This document shows positions 27,016 through 37,168 of a stretch of 64,000 nt of DNA, one piece after another. Made by a program: the position numbers and the translations under genes. A model generated the notes under the pieces. The model worked only from the letters and a program-made list of their open reading frames with translations. It had not been told where the DNA came from and did no database searches. How positions within the stretch are numbered: the stretch's first letter is position 1; the number at the start of each line of letters is the position of its first letter. This DNA is from Caballeronia humi. Its GTDB lineage: Bacteria; Pseudomonadota; Gammaproteobacteria; Burkholderiales; Burkholderiaceae. The DNA is taken from assembly GCF_001544475.1 (NCBI RefSeq), contig NZ_FCNW02000019.1, positions 1 through 64,000 of the forward strand. The letters are read 5' to 3'.

Positions 27016-28179
27016 TTAGTGCGATGGCACGGTGTGCTCGCTATGCAGTAAATCCGACCAGCGCGCGCGGTGGCGGAAGTCGTCGAAGGAATCGGGGCCG
27101 GATACGGTCCGCGCGAGGAGCGCTTCGGCCAGTTGCGCGGCGGTATCGGCGACTTCCGGTGCGATCATGAAGCCGTGCCGGTACAAGCCGTTCACCCGCA
27201 AGGTCCGCGCCCCGTCCCAGACGATGGCCGGACGGTGGTCGGGCAGTGTCGGGCGGCAGTGGGCGTTGAGTTCGAGGATGCGCGCCTCGCCGAAACCCGG
27301 ATGCACGGCGAACGCCGCACTCAGCAGTTCAAGCGCCGAGCGCACGGTGACGGGCGACATGTCCTCGCCCTCCACTTCGGTCGCGCCGATCACGTACAGA
27401 TCGTCCTGTTTCGGCGCGATGTAAAGCGGATAGCGCGGATGCAGCAGCCGCACCGGCCGCGTCAGCCCGATCCCTGGCGCGTGTACGCGCGCCACTTCGC
27501 CGCGAATGCCGCGCAGCGCGGGCCACGCGGGCTTGCCGCCGAGTCCGCGGCAATCGATCACGAAGCGGGCGTCGGGCATGGTGTCGATCGGGGTGTTCCA
27601 GTGCGTCTGAACGCCGCGTTGCGCCAAACCCGCCGCCAGCGACGACAAAACCTGCCGGTTGTCGAGCTGGCCTTCGTGCGGCAGCAGCCAGCCCTGCGCA
27701 AACCGCGTCCCCAGCGATGGCTCCGCCTGCGCGACCTGCGCGCCCGCCAGCTTGACGAAGCCGTTGTCGAAGAGCGCGGCCGGTGCGTTGGCGCGCAGGC
27801 GGCGCTCGAACAAAGGCGCCTCGGCGCGATCGCCCGCGTGCCAGACGACGAGCGTCCCGTTGCGCTGGAAGAAAACCGGCTCGGGCAATTGCGCGATCAG
27901 CGCCGGCCAGCGTTCCAGCGACGCCGCACCGAGTTCCGTGATCAGCAGTTCGGCGCTGGCCGCTTCGGCGAGCGGCGCGAGCATCGCCGCCGCAACCCAC
28001 GCCGCCGACTGCGTGCCCGCCGCGTCGCCGCGGTCGTACAGCGCGACCCGATGCCCAGCGCCCGCCAGCCGCCAAGCCACGAGCCGCCCGCACAAGCCGC
28101 CACCGACAACGGCAAAATCCGGCCGATGCGCGCCGTCCGATACGGTGCGCCGGGCGCTCTGGTCTAAGTCGATGTTCAC
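27016..28179 (-). CDS. thiO: Glycine oxidase ThiO (FAD-dependent)
   Basis: ThiO oxidises glycine to the imine used by ThiG. The 387-residue DAO-family flavoprotein has the dinucleotide-binding motif VVGGGLCGRLVAWRLAGAGHRVALYDRG (about residues 18-45), QSAAWVAAAMLAPLAEAA, IDCRGLGG, and the C-terminal RHGFMIAPEVADTAAQL. I set the start at the GTG at 28179 because GAGGAGG lies 9 bases upstream; the longer in-frame extension runs through the riboswitch. It is the first gene of thiOSGE. Confidence 0.9.
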   Translation of the reverse strand: MNIDLDQSARRTVSDGAHRPDFAVVGGGLCGRLVAWRLAGAGHRVALYDRGDAAGTQSAAWVAAAMLAPLAEAASAELLITELGAASLERWPALIAQLPEPVFFQRNGTLVVWHAGDRAEAPLFERRLRANAPAALFDNGFVKLAGAQVAQAEPSLGTRFAQGWLLPHEGQLDNRQVLSSLAAGLAQRGVQTHWNTPIDTMPDARFVIDCRGLGGKPAWPALRGIRGEVARVHAPGIGLTRPVRLLHPRYPLYIAPKQDDLYVIGATEVEGEDMSPVTVRSALELLSAAFAVHPGFGEARILELNAHCRPTLPDHRPAIVWDGARTLRVNGLYRHGFMIAPEVADTAAQLAEALLARTVSGPDSFDDFRHRARWSDLLHSEHTVPSH

Positions 28180-28381
28180 GATGCGATGCCTCCTCAGCAA
28201 CGAGCTGCGGCACGCGGGGACAAGCCGATGGCGGGGAACTCCGGTCTCAGGCCCTTTCCTCGAGTGCGGCAGACGCACAATCAAAGGACGAATCAGCGGC
28301 GAGACCGGCCGGGCGTCGGGAAATCGAGCCCAAGGCGGGTGAAATACTGGAAGAAACTGGAAAAACGACCGTTTTCCGGAA

Positions 28382-28480
28382 ACTTCCCTCGCCGGTATTA
28401 CCCGGATCGGGTGCAAAGGGTTTCTCTCAGCCTCGCCGCGTCGTCCTGCCTGAACGCGTGCGAAGCACCCCTGTTTCGTC
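28382..28480 (-). promoter_or_regulatory. TPP riboswitch (THI element) ahead of thiO
   Basis: The minus strand carries the conserved core: ACAGGGGTGC at the 5' side, then GGCTGAGAGAAACCC, TTTGCACCCGATCCGGGTAA and TACCGGCGAGGGAAG. The CTGAGA pyrimidine-sensor and the CCGATCCGGGTAAT-type pyrophosphate-binding segments match the THI-box consensus. It lies about 200 bases upstream of the thiO GTG. Thiamine pyrophosphate should reduce expression; whether by termination or by sequestering the GAGGAGG SD cannot be read with certainty. Confidence 0.93.
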
Positions 28481-28487
28481 GACGACC

Positions 28488-28517
28488 ATTAAAGCATGAA
28501 AGCCGAAGCCGCCGCAA
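28488..28517 (-). promoter_or_regulatory. Candidate promoter for thiOSGE
   Basis: On the minus strand TTGCGG (28512-28517) and TTTAAT (28488-28493) are separated by 18 bases. The predicted start near 28481 coincides with the beginning of the TPP riboswitch, which gives this otherwise mediocre promoter some support. Confidence 0.45.
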
Positions 28518-28518
28518 A

Positions 28519-28540
28519 CCGGGGATTCCCGGCTTTTTTC
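28519..28540 (+). terminator. Orphan plus-strand intrinsic terminator
   Basis: CCGGG, loop GATT, CCCGG (28519-28532) is followed by CTTTTTTC on the plus strand, the features of a rho-independent terminator. No plus-strand gene lies upstream; the sequence to the left is the thiO riboswitch region on the opposite strand. The rest of 28541-28757 is the leader region of the divergent ABC gene, with no further feature I can support. Confidence 0.5.
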
Positions 28541-28757
28541 GCCAAATCCGGCACTCTGGCACAATGCCGCGAACGTGGTACGCATTGGCACGGCCGTCCG
28601 CGCGACGGCCGCGCACCGGCCGGTTAAGCCGCAGTTAAGGGAAGCGCGGAACAATCCGCGCGTCAGGGTCGCTTCGCCTCGGGCCGCAATCGCACGCTTC
28701 ACAAGACGTTCAGCACGTTTCACCCGGCCACGGCGCCGGCACAACATCAGGAAGCTC

Positions 28758-30500
28758 ATGACCAACAGCACATCCGACAACTCACAGCAAGATGCCGACA
28801 ATGTGTCCACATGGGGCCTCATCAAGCCCTATTGGGTCTCGGAAGAACGCGGCGTCGCGTGGGGCCTTCTGATCGCGATCATCGCGATCAACATGACGGT
28901 GGTGTGGATCAACGTCCGCCTGAACCGCTGGAACGCCGACTTCTACAACGCGCTGCAAAGCAAGAACGTCACTGACTTCCCGCATCTGCTGCTGATCTTC
29001 ACCGGCCTTGCGTTCGCGTACATCCTGCTCGCCGTGTACGGGCGGTATCTGCGGCAGATGCTCGGCTTTCGCTGGCGCCAGTGGCTCACCAACAAATACC
29101 TCGAGCAATGGCTCGGCGACCGCGCGTTCTACCGCATCGAACGCGACCGACTCGCCGACAACCCCGACCAGCGGATCAGCGACGACCTCCAATCATTCGC
29201 CACGACGACGCTCGCCCTCTCGCTCGATCTGCTCTCGACGCTCGTCACGCTCGTCACCTTCATCACGATCCTGTGGACGCTTGCGGGCGCCCTGACGCTG
29301 ACCGCGTTCGGCACGCCGCTCGTGATTCCGGGCTACATGGTCTGGGCCGCGGCGCTGTACGCGATCGCCGGGTCGCTGATCATCCAGAAGGTCGGCCATC
29401 CGCTCGTGTCGATCAATTACCAGCAGCAGAAAGTCGAGGCGGATTTCCGCTTCGGCCTGATCCGCGTGCGCGAGAATGCCGAGCAGATCGCGTTCTACGA
29501 TGGCATCGCGACGGAAACCGCCAACGCGAAGGGCATCTTCGCGCGCATCCGCGACAACTGGTGGATGATCATGAAGTACACGAAGCGCATGACCTTCGTG
29601 CTGAGCTTCTACGGACAGATTGCGATCATCTTCCCGATCATGGTTGCCGCGCCGCGCTACTTCGCGGGCGCGTTCTCGTTTGGCGTGCTGATGCAGATTT
29701 CGTCGGCGTTCGGCACGGTCAGCGATTCGTTCTCGTGGTTCATCAACAGTTACTCGACCTTGGTCGAATGGCGCGCGACGGTGAATCGTCTGCGCGAATT
29801 CAAACGTGTAATGCGCTCGACGCATATTCGCGAAGCGACGTCGCCAGCGACCGAGCACGGCGGTATCAACCTGCATTACACGAGCACGGAAGCCCTCACG
29901 ACGCGCGATCTGACGCTCGCGCTGCCGAACGGCACACCGCTCGCGCGGGTGGCGGATGTATCGGTGGAGCGGGGGTCGCGCTGGCTGGTGCACGGGCCGT
30001 CGGGGTCGGGCAAGAGCACGCTGATGCGTGCGCTCGCAGGCCTCTGGCCGTTCGGCGACGGCACGATCGACGCGCCCGTCGATGCGAAGATGATGTTCAT
30101 TCCGCAGCAAAGCTATCTGCCGATCGGGACGCTGCGGGCGGCACTGAGTTACCCGTCGCCGGGTGGCACGTTCAGCGACGAGGAATCGCGCGAGGTGCTG
30201 CGTGCTTGCAATCTGGAGGCGTATGGGGATCGGCTGGAAGAGGCCGGGCACTGGGCAAAGATGATGTCGCCGGGTGAGCATCAACGGCTTGCTGCGGCGC
30301 GCGTGCTGCTGCACAAGCCCGACTTCCTGTTCCTCGACGAAGCAACCAGCGCGCTCGATGCCGATAACGAACTGCATATCTACAACACGCTCACCGAACG
30401 GTTGCCGAACGCGGCGATTTTGAGCGTCGCGCATCGCGAATCGGTCGCGTTGTTTCATGATTACAAGATCGAGATCGAGAGGGCGTTGGCGGAGGTTTGA
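28758..30500 (+). CDS. SbmA/BacA/YddA-type ABC transporter (fused membrane and ATPase domains)
   Basis: The 580-residue product has a six-helix N-terminal membrane domain of the ABC_membrane_2 type (RLNRWNADFYNALQSKNVTDF and RWRQWLTNKYLEQWLGDRAFYR are hallmark SbmA/BacA/YddA segments) fused to an ATPase with Walker A GPSGSGKST (residues 413-421), a variant signature SPGEHQRLA and Walker B FLFLDEATSALD. Relatives take up peptides or cobalamin. The ATG at 28758 follows AGGAAG; an in-frame upstream extension is arginine-rich and not family-like. It is divergent from thiOSGE. Confidence 0.9.
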   Translation: MTNSTSDNSQQDADNVSTWGLIKPYWVSEERGVAWGLLIAIIAINMTVVWINVRLNRWNADFYNALQSKNVTDFPHLLLIFTGLAFAYILLAVYGRYLRQMLGFRWRQWLTNKYLEQWLGDRAFYRIERDRLADNPDQRISDDLQSFATTTLALSLDLLSTLVTLVTFITILWTLAGALTLTAFGTPLVIPGYMVWAAALYAIAGSLIIQKVGHPLVSINYQQQKVEADFRFGLIRVRENAEQIAFYDGIATETANAKGIFARIRDNWWMIMKYTKRMTFVLSFYGQIAIIFPIMVAAPRYFAGAFSFGVLMQISSAFGTVSDSFSWFINSYSTLVEWRATVNRLREFKRVMRSTHIREATSPATEHGGINLHYTSTEALTTRDLTLALPNGTPLARVADVSVERGSRWLVHGPSGSGKSTLMRALAGLWPFGDGTIDAPVDAKMMFIPQQSYLPIGTLRAALSYPSPGGTFSDEESREVLRACNLEAYGDRLEEAGHWAKMMSPGEHQRLAAARVLLHKPDFLFLDEATSALDADNELHIYNTLTERLPNAAILSVAHRESVALFHDYKIEIERALAEV

Positions 30501-30526
30501 TCGCCGCAGTCCTGATAAGCCACAAA

Positions 30527-30562
30527 AAAAGCCGGGCCCGCTGAAAAGCGGGCCCGGCTTTT
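30527..30562 (+). terminator. Bidirectional intrinsic terminator
   Basis: A perfect 16-bp stem (AAAAGCCGGGCCCGCT 30527-30542 with AGCGGGCCCGGCTTTT 30547-30562) closes a GAAA loop, with T-runs on both strands. It separates the plus-strand ABC gene from gltD, which ends on the minus strand at 30591. Confidence 0.92.
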
Positions 30563-30590
30563 TCACATCAGCGAAAACCGCAGCGAAACC

Positions 30591-32057
30591 TTACCGCGGC
30601 AACTCGCTATGCCCCATCAAAAACGCATCGACCGACCGTGCGCACTGCCGCCCTTCGCGAATCGCCCACACGACGAGCGACTGTCCACGCCGCATATCGC
30701 CAGCGGTGAACACCTTATTCTCCGACGTGTAATACGACTTCTCGCCTTCAGTCGCCGCGCGCACATTCCCGCGCGCATCCTTCTCGACGCCAAAAGCCTC
30801 CAGCACCGGCGACAGCGGCTGCGTGAACCCCATCGCGAGCAGCACCAGATCGGCCTTCATCTCGAACTCGGAGCCCGGCACTTCCTGCATGCGCCCGTTC
30901 TTCCACTCCACGCGCACCGCGATCAGCTTCTCGACCTTGCCGTTCTTGCCCTCGAAGCGCTTCGTCGCGACCGACCAGTCGCGCTCACAACCCTCTTCAT
31001 GCGACGACGAAGTGCGCAGCTTGATCGGCCAGTACGGCCACACGAGCGGCTTGTTCTCTTCGCCGGGCGGTTGCGCGAGCAGTTCGAACTGCGTGACGTC
31101 CTTCGCGCCATGCCGGTTCGACGTGCCGACGCAGTCCGACCCTGTATCGCCGCCGCCGATCACGACGACATGCTTGCCCTTCGCCACTAGCTGATCGTCG
31201 ACCTTGTCACCCGCGTTGACCTTGTTTTGCTGCGGCAAAAACTCCATCGCGTAGTAGATGCCTTCCAGCTCGCGCCCCGGCACCGGCAAGTCGCGCGGCG
31301 TTTCCGAGCCGCCCGACAGCACGATCGCGTCGAACTGTTCGCGCAACTCATCCGGCGTGACGGTTTCCTTCGCCGTGTTGCCGATGTGCGACGGCAGCCC
31401 TTCCTTGCCGATGAACACGCTCGTCCGGAATGCGACCCCTTCGGCTTCCATCTGCCGCATGCGACGGTCGATCAGCCACTTCTCCAGCTTGAAATCGGGG
31501 ATGCCATAGCGCAGCAATCCGCCGATCCGATCGTTCTTCTCGAATACGGTGACATCGTGCCCGGCGCGCGCCAACTGCTGCGCGACGGCGAGTCCAGCCG
31601 GCCCCGAGCCGACGACCGCGACCTTCTTGCCGGTCTTGTGCTTCGGCGGCTGCGGCGCGACCCAGCCTTCGGCCCACGCTTTATCGATGATCGCGTGTTC
31701 GATCGACTTGATGCCGACCGGATCGTCGTTGATGCCGAGCGTGCAGGCCGCTTCACACGGCGCCGGACAAATCCGCCCGGTGAATTCGGGGAAGTTGTTC
31801 GTCGAATGCAGGACTTCGATCGCAGTCTTCCAGTCCTGCTGGAAGACGAGATCGTTGAAGTCCGGAATGATGTTGTTCACCGGACAGCCGTTGTTGCAAA
31901 ACGGAATGCCGCAATCCATGCAGCGCGCGCCCTGGATCTTCGCGTCCTCATCGGACAGCGCGTGGACGAATTCCTTGTAGTGCTTGACGCGGGTTAGCGG
32001 TGCTTCGTACGCCTCGTGGCGGCGTTCGAACTCGAGAAAACCGGTTGCCTTGCCCAT
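30591..32057 (-). CDS. gltD: Glutamate synthase (NADPH) small subunit
   Basis: GltD feeds NADPH electrons through FAD and 4Fe-4S clusters to GltB. The 488-residue product has the N-terminal cysteine clusters ([21 protein letters not shown] and [12 protein letters not shown]), the FAD-binding [24 protein letters not shown], the NADPH-binding [21 protein letters not shown], and the C-terminal [27 protein letters not shown] region. It follows gltB with an 81-base gap. Confidence 0.97.
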   Translation of the reverse strand: MGKATGFLEFERRHEAYEAPLTRVKHYKEFVHALSDEDAKIQGARCMDCGIPFCNNGCPVNNIIPDFNDLVFQQDWKTAIEVLHSTNNFPEFTGRICPAPCEAACTLGINDDPVGIKSIEHAIIDKAWAEGWVAPQPPKHKTGKKVAVVGSGPAGLAVAQQLARAGHDVTVFEKNDRIGGLLRYGIPDFKLEKWLIDRRMRQMEAEGVAFRTSVFIGKEGLPSHIGNTAKETVTPDELREQFDAIVLSGGSETPRDLPVPGRELEGIYYAMEFLPQQNKVNAGDKVDDQLVAKGKHVVVIGGGDTGSDCVGTSNRHGAKDVTQFELLAQPPGEENKPLVWPYWPIKLRTSSSHEEGCERDWSVATKRFEGKNGKVEKLIAVRVEWKNGRMQEVPGSEFEMKADLVLLAMGFTQPLSPVLEAFGVEKDARGNVRAATEGEKSYYTSENKVFTAGDMRRGQSLVVWAIREGRQCARSVDAFLMGHSELPR

Positions 32058-32138
32058 ATGGTTCTCTTCTTTCTCTGTATTTGGTGAGGAACTTGCCCTC
32101 CAGCGCCGTGCGCCGGAGAGCCCTTCTATTGAAGCCGC

Positions 32139-35100
32139 TTAAGCCGCGAGCGCCTGCTTCGCCTTCTTCGCGCCAAGCTCGCCGAGCGCCCGCTTGTACT
32201 CGGTCGGGAAGATCTTGACGAACTGTCGGCGCGACGCATCCCAGTTTTCGAGCAGCGCCTTCGCGCGCGGCGATCCGGTGAACTGGAAGTGACGCTCGAT
32301 CAGGCCCTTCAACAGCGCTTCGTCGGTCTGGCCGGTGTGCCAGAGCGCGCGGTCGATCGTGCGTTCCTGTTCAGCCTGCTGCAGCACCGGATCGAGCGCG
32401 ACCATCGACTTGTTGCACTTGCCGGCAAACGAGCCGTCCGGATCGTAGACGAACGCCACGCCGCCCGACATCCCCGCCGCGAAGTTGCGACCGGTCTCGC
32501 CGAGCACGACGACCGTTCCGCCCGTCATGTATTCGCAGCCGTGGTCGCCCGTGCCTTCGACGACCGCCGTCGCGCCCGAGTTGCGCACGCAGAAGCGCTC
32601 GCCCGCGACGCCGCGGAAATACGATTCGCCTTCGATCGCGCCGTACATCACCGTGTTGCCGCAGATGATGTTTTCCTCGGACTTGCCGCGGAAGTCGTTG
32701 GTCGGGCGAATGATGATGCGCCCGCCCGACAGCCCCTTGCCGACGTAGTCGTTGCCGTCGCCGACCAGGTCGAGCGTCACGCCCTTCGCGAGGAACGCAC
32801 CGAAACTCTGGCCGGCCGTGCCCTTCAACTGGATGTGGATGGCGTCGTCCGGCAAGCCGTCGTGGCCGTGCTTCTTCGCGATCAGGCCCGACAGCATCGC
32901 GCCGACCGTCCGGTTCACGTTGCGCACCGGCTGGATGAACGACACATGCTCGCCCTTCTCGATCGCCGCCTTCGACTTCTCGATCAGCACGTGATCGAGC
33001 GCCTTGTCGAGGCCGTGGTCCTGCACGTCAACGTGACGCGTCGCGATTTCGCCGTGCTGCGGCACCTGATAGAAGATGCGCGAGAAGTCGAGACCCTTCG
33101 CCTTCCAGTGCTCGATGCCCTTCTTCATGTCGAGCAGTTCGGGGTGGCCGATCAGGTCGTCGAACTTGCGGATGCCCAGTTGCGCCATGATTTCGCGCAC
33201 TTCTTCGGCGATGAAGAAGAAGAAGTTCACAACGTGTTCCGGCTGGCCGGTGAACTTGGCGCGCAGCACCGGGTCCTGCGTCGCGACGCCGACCGGGCAC
33301 GTGTTCAGGTGGCACTTACGCATCATGATGCAGCCTTCGACGACGAGCGGCGCCGTCGCGAAGCCGAATTCATCGGCGCCGAGGAGCGCGCCGATCACGA
33401 CATCGCGGCCAGTCTTCATCTGGCCGTCGGCCTGTACGCGGATGCGGCCGCGCAGGCGGTTGAGCACGAGCGTCTGCTGCGTTTCGGCGAGACCAAGTTC
33501 CCACGGCGTGCCCGCGTGCTTGAGCGACGACAGGGGCGAAGCGCCCGTGCCGCCGTCATGGCCCGCGATCACGACGTGATCCGCCTTCGCCTTCGCCACG
33601 CCCGCCGCGACCGTGCCGACGCCCACTTCCGACACGAGCTTCACCGAGATGCTCGCCGACGAATTCGCGTTCTTCAGATCGTGGATAAGCTGCGCCAGAT
33701 CTTCGATCGAATAGATGTCGTGGTGCGGCGGCGGCGAAATGAGGCCCACGCCCGGCACCGAGTAACGCAGCTTGCCGATGTATTCCGAGACCTTATGGCC
33801 CGGCAACTGGCCGCCCTCGCCCGGCTTCGCGCCTTGCGCCATCTTGATCTGGATCTGGTCCGCCGACGACAAATACTCCGCCGTCACGCCGAAGCGCCCG
33901 GACGCGACCTGCTTGATCTTCGAGCGCAGCGAATCGCCGTCTTTCAGCGGAATATCGGTGACGACTTCATCGCCGATGATCGACTTCATCGTGTCGCCGG
34001 TCTTGATCGGAATGCCGCGTAGTTCGTTCCGATAGCGCTTCTCGTCCTCGCCGCCTTCGCCTGTGTTGGACTTGCCGCCGATACGGTTCATCGCGACCGC
34101 CAGCGTGGCGTGCGCTTCCGTGCTGATCGAGCCGAGCGACATCGCGCCCGTCGCGAAACGCTTGACGATTTCCTTCGCTGATTCCACTTCGTCGAGCGGG
34201 ATGGCTTTGTGCGGATCGACCTTGAACTCGAACAGGCCGCGGAACGTCATGTGACGGCGCGTCTGGTCGTTGATCAGGTGCGCGTATTCCTTGTACGTCT
34301 GGTACGAGTTGCTGCGCGCCGAGTGCTGGAGCTTCGCGATCGCGTCGGGCGTCCACATGTGCTCTTCGCCACGGACGCGATACGCATACTCGCCGCCTGC
34401 GTCGAGCATCGTCGCGAGGACGGGGTTGTCGCCGAATGCGTCGCGATGGAGGCGAATCGCTTCCTCCGCCACCTCGAAGATGCCGATGCCGCCGACCTTC
34501 GACGCCGTGCCCTTGAAATACTGCTCGACGAGGTCGCTCGACAGCCCGACCGCTTCGAAAATCTGCGCGCCGGTGTAGGACATGTACGTCGAAATGCCCA
34601 TCTTCGACATGACCTTGTGCAGGCCCTTGCCGACCGCCTTCGTGTAGTTGTAGATCGCCTTGTCGGCCGAGAGGTCGCCCTTCAACCCTTCGGCCATCTG
34701 CGCGAGCGTTTCGAGCGCGAGGTACGGATGCACCGCTTCCGCGCCATAGCCCGCGAGCAACGCGAAGTGGTGCGTCTCGCGCGCCGAACCCGTCTCCACG
34801 ACGAGGCCCGTGCTCGTGCGCAGGCCGTGCTGCACGAGATGCGTGTGGATCGCGGACGTGGCGAGCAGCGCGGGGATCGCGACGTTGTCGCGGTCCGTCT
34901 TGCGATCCGACACGATCAGCATGTTGTAGCCGGACTTCACGGCATCGACGGCTTCCGCGCACAGCGACGCGAGGCGCGCTTCCACGCCTTCCTTGCCCCA
35001 CGCGACCGGATAGCAGATGTTCAGTTCATACGAGCTAAACTTGCCGCCCGTGTACTTGTCTATGGCACGGATCTTCGCGATGTCCTTGAAGTCAAGCACC

Positions 35101-36842
35101 GGCTGCGACACTTCGAGACGCATCGTCGGGTTGATGTTGGTCGTATCGAGCAGGTTCGGCTTCGGGCCGATGAACGACACGAGCGACATCACCATGTTTT
35201 CGCGGATCGAGTCGATCGGCGGGTTCGTCACTTGCGCGAACAGCTGCTTGAAGTAGTGATAGAGCGTCTTGTTCTTGCTCGACATCACGGCGAGCGGCGA
35301 GTCGTTGCCCATCGAGCCGACGGCTTCCTCGCCCGATTGCGCCATCGGCGCCATCAGGAACTTGAGGTCTTCCTGCGTGTAGCCGAATGCCTGCTGGCGA
35401 TCCAGCAAGGCGGCGGCTTCGCGGCGCTGCGTGTCGACTTCCTCGGCCTTCGGCTCGATTTCGTCCAGCTTGATGCGCACGGCGTCGATCCAGCTCTTGT
35501 ACGGCTTGCCATTCGCGAGGTTGTCCTTCAGTTCCTTGTCCTCGATGATGCGGCCCTGTTCCATGTCGATCAGGAACATCTTGCCCGGCTGCAGACGCCA
35601 CTTCTTCACGATTTTCGACTCGGGAATCGGCAGCACGCCCGATTCCGACGCGAGGATCACGAGATCGTCGTCGGTGACGATGAAGCGCGCCGGACGCAGG
35701 CCGTTACGGTCGAGCGTCGCGCCGATCTGGCGGCCGTCCGTGAACGCGATCGCGGCGGGACCGTCCCACGGTTCCATCATCGCGGCGTGGTATTCGTAGA
35801 ACGCGCGGCGGTTGTCGTCCATCAGCGTGTGCTGTTCCCACGCTTCCGGGATCATCATCATCATCGCGTGGACGAGCGGATAGCCGGCCATGACCAGCAG
35901 TTCGAGGCAGTTGTCGAACGAAGCGGTATCCGACTGGCCGGGATAGATCAGCGGCCAGAGCTTCGGCAGGTCGTCGCCGAGCACGTAGGACGCGATCGCC
36001 CCGGTACGCGCGTTCAGCCAGTTGACGTTGCCCTTCACCGTGTTGATTTCGCCGTTGTGGGCGATCATACGGTACGGGTGAGCGAGTTCCCACGCGGGGA
36101 ACGTGTTGGTCGAAAAGCGCTGGTGCACGAGCGCGAGCGCCGAGACCGTGCGGTCGTCCTGCAGGTCGCGGTAGTACACGCCGACCTGACCTGCCAGCAG
36201 AAGCCCCTTGTAGACGACCGTGCGCGCCGACATCGACGGCACGAAGTATTCCTTGCCGTGCTTGAGCTTGAGCGCCTGGATGCGGTGGCTCGCGGTCTTG
36301 CGGATCACGTACAGCTTGCGCTCGAGCGCGTCCGTCACGACGATGTCCTTGCCCCGGCCGATGAAGATCTGGCGGATCAGCGGCTCGCTTGCCTTGACGG
36401 TGGGCGAAATCGGCATCGTGGAATCGACGGGCACGTCGCGCCAGCCGAGCACAGTCTGGCCTTCGGCCTTCACCGTGCGTTCCAGTTCCTGCTCGCACGC
36501 GAGCCGCGACGCATGCTCCTTCGGCAAAAAGATCATGCCGACGCCATATTCGCCGGCAGGCGGCAGCGTCACGCCTTGCTTCGCCATCTCCTCGCGATAG
36601 AAGCCGTCCGGCACCTGGATCAGGATGCCCGCGCCGTCGCCCATCAGCGGATCGGCGCCGACAGCGCCCCGGTGGTCGAGATTTTCGAGGATCTTGAGAC
36701 CCTGCTGAATGATCTCGTGGCTCTTCTTGCCCTTGATGTGAGCGACGAAACCGACGCCGCAGGCGTCGTGTTCGTTGGCGGGGTCATACATACCCTGCGC
36801 GGCGGGAAGCGAACCGAAGCCCGGCTGCTGTTGATCGTTCAT
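32139..36842 (-). CDS. gltB: Glutamate synthase (NADPH) large subunit
   Basis: GltB makes two glutamates from glutamine and 2-oxoglutarate, using ammonia channelled from its own amidotransferase domain. The 1567-residue product has a short propeptide and the class II amidotransferase nucleophile C28 ([15 protein letters not shown]), a central domain, an FMN-binding synthase domain ([42 protein letters not shown]), the 3Fe-4S cysteines in [13 protein letters not shown], and the C-terminal beta-helix domain ([31 protein letters not shown]). I chose the ATG at 36842, giving the start MNDQQQ, rather than an upstream one. Confidence 0.97.
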   Translation of the reverse strand: MNDQQQPGFGSLPAAQGMYDPANEHDACGVGFVAHIKGKKSHEIIQQGLKILENLDHRGAVGADPLMGDGAGILIQVPDGFYREEMAKQGVTLPPAGEYGVGMIFLPKEHASRLACEQELERTVKAEGQTVLGWRDVPVDSTMPISPTVKASEPLIRQIFIGRGKDIVVTDALERKLYVIRKTASHRIQALKLKHGKEYFVPSMSARTVVYKGLLLAGQVGVYYRDLQDDRTVSALALVHQRFSTNTFPAWELAHPYRMIAHNGEINTVKGNVNWLNARTGAIASYVLGDDLPKLWPLIYPGQSDTASFDNCLELLVMAGYPLVHAMMMMIPEAWEQHTLMDDNRRAFYEYHAAMMEPWDGPAAIAFTDGRQIGATLDRNGLRPARFIVTDDDLVILASESGVLPIPESKIVKKWRLQPGKMFLIDMEQGRIIEDKELKDNLANGKPYKSWIDAVRIKLDEIEPKAEEVDTQRREAAALLDRQQAFGYTQEDLKFLMAPMAQSGEEAVGSMGNDSPLAVMSSKNKTLYHYFKQLFAQVTNPPIDSIRENMVMSLVSFIGPKPNLLDTTNINPTMRLEVSQPVLDFKDIAKIRAIDKYTGGKFSSYELNICYPVAWGKEGVEARLASLCAEAVDAVKSGYNMLIVSDRKTDRDNVAIPALLATSAIHTHLVQHGLRTSTGLVVETGSARETHHFALLAGYGAEAVHPYLALETLAQMAEGLKGDLSADKAIYNYTKAVGKGLHKVMSKMGISTYMSYTGAQIFEAVGLSSDLVEQYFKGTASKVGGIGIFEVAEEAIRLHRDAFGDNPVLATMLDAGGEYAYRVRGEEHMWTPDAIAKLQHSARSNSYQTYKEYAHLINDQTRRHMTFRGLFEFKVDPHKAIPLDEVESAKEIVKRFATGAMSLGSISTEAHATLAVAMNRIGGKSNTGEGGEDEKRYRNELRGIPIKTGDTMKSIIGDEVVTDIPLKDGDSLRSKIKQVASGRFGVTAEYLSSADQIQIKMAQGAKPGEGGQLPGHKVSEYIGKLRYSVPGVGLISPPPHHDIYSIEDLAQLIHDLKNANSSASISVKLVSEVGVGTVAAGVAKAKADHVVIAGHDGGTGASPLSSLKHAGTPWELGLAETQQTLVLNRLRGRIRVQADGQMKTGRDVVIGALLGADEFGFATAPLVVEGCIMMRKCHLNTCPVGVATQDPVLRAKFTGQPEHVVNFFFFIAEEVREIMAQLGIRKFDDLIGHPELLDMKKGIEHWKAKGLDFSRIFYQVPQHGEIATRHVDVQDHGLDKALDHVLIEKSKAAIEKGEHVSFIQPVRNVNRTVGAMLSGLIAKKHGHDGLPDDAIHIQLKGTAGQSFGAFLAKGVTLDLVGDGNDYVGKGLSGGRIIIRPTNDFRGKSEENIICGNTVMYGAIEGESYFRGVAGERFCVRNSGATAVVEGTGDHGCEYMTGGTVVVLGETGRNFAAGMSGGVAFVYDPDGSFAGKCNKSMVALDPVLQQAEQERTIDRALWHTGQTDEALLKGLIERHFQFTGSPRAKALLENWDASRRQFVKIFPTEYKRALGELGAKKAKQALAA

Positions 36843-36983
36843 AAGGGACACCGTCTTCTGTGAGGGGCCGGAGGGCCGTTGAACCATATTTTTATTGCCC
36901 GCGTCTTCGTCTATAACTCTGACGAAAGACCGCGAAGCCGGTCGTGCACCGGGCGGCAAGCGCCCCAAACCGCCGGAAATCGA

Positions 36984-37013
36984 AATATACGCGACGAATC
37001 AAGCAGATGGCAA
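36984..37013 (-). promoter_or_regulatory. Predicted sigma-70 promoter of gltBD
   Basis: On the minus strand TTGCCA (37008-37013) and TATATT (36984-36989) are 18 bases apart, each matching consensus at five of six positions. The predicted start near 36977 gives a leader of about 135 bases containing several short GC hairpins. This is the best promoter in the 36843-37168 gap. Confidence 0.65.
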
Positions 37014-37031
37014 ATAAAACGTGATGATATG

Positions 37032-37053
37032 GCACCGATTATCGATATGGTGC
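37032..37053 (-). promoter_or_regulatory. Inverted repeat upstream of the gltBD promoter (possible activator site)
   Basis: GCACC (37032-37036) and GGTGC (37049-37053) form a 5-bp dyad around an AT-rich 12-base centre containing ATCGAT. It lies about 55-76 bases upstream of the predicted gltB start, the usual position for a LysR-type or similar activator. Which protein binds it, if any, cannot be told. Confidence 0.35.
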
Positions 37054-37091
37054 AAGAATGCCCCATTTAATTGGGTCTCGATCTAAAGCCG

Positions 37092-37133
37092 GCCAAAAAT
37101 AAAACGGCGGGTCGAGATTTCGAGACGCCGTTT
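37092..37133 (-). terminator. Intrinsic terminator of the RAYT-like gene
   Basis: On the minus strand AAACGGCG and CGCCGTTT (37126-37133 and 37102-37109) form an 8-bp stem around an inner TCGA/TCGA dyad, followed by TTTTATTTTTGG. It lies 36 bases after the stop of the transposase-like gene and before the gltB promoter region. Confidence 0.75.
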
Positions 37134-37168
37134 CAAGAAATGCGCTTCAGCTTCGGCGGGCTGCGCCG

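Noticed and set aside
27016..28416. Longer thiO starting at 28416
   Set aside because: The extension would translate the region of the TPP riboswitch and has no similarity to flavoproteins; the GTG at 28179 has a strong SD.
28575..28757. N-terminal extension of the SbmA-like ABC protein
   Set aside because: The extra 61 codons are Arg-rich and not family-like; the ATG at 28758 has AGGAAG upstream and a typical start.
34209..36863. 884-codon open frame on the plus strand opposite gltB
   Set aside because: It is a shadow of gltB in a high-GC region: composition is Arg/His/Val/Asp-rich without any recognisable domain, and gltB is certain on the other strand.
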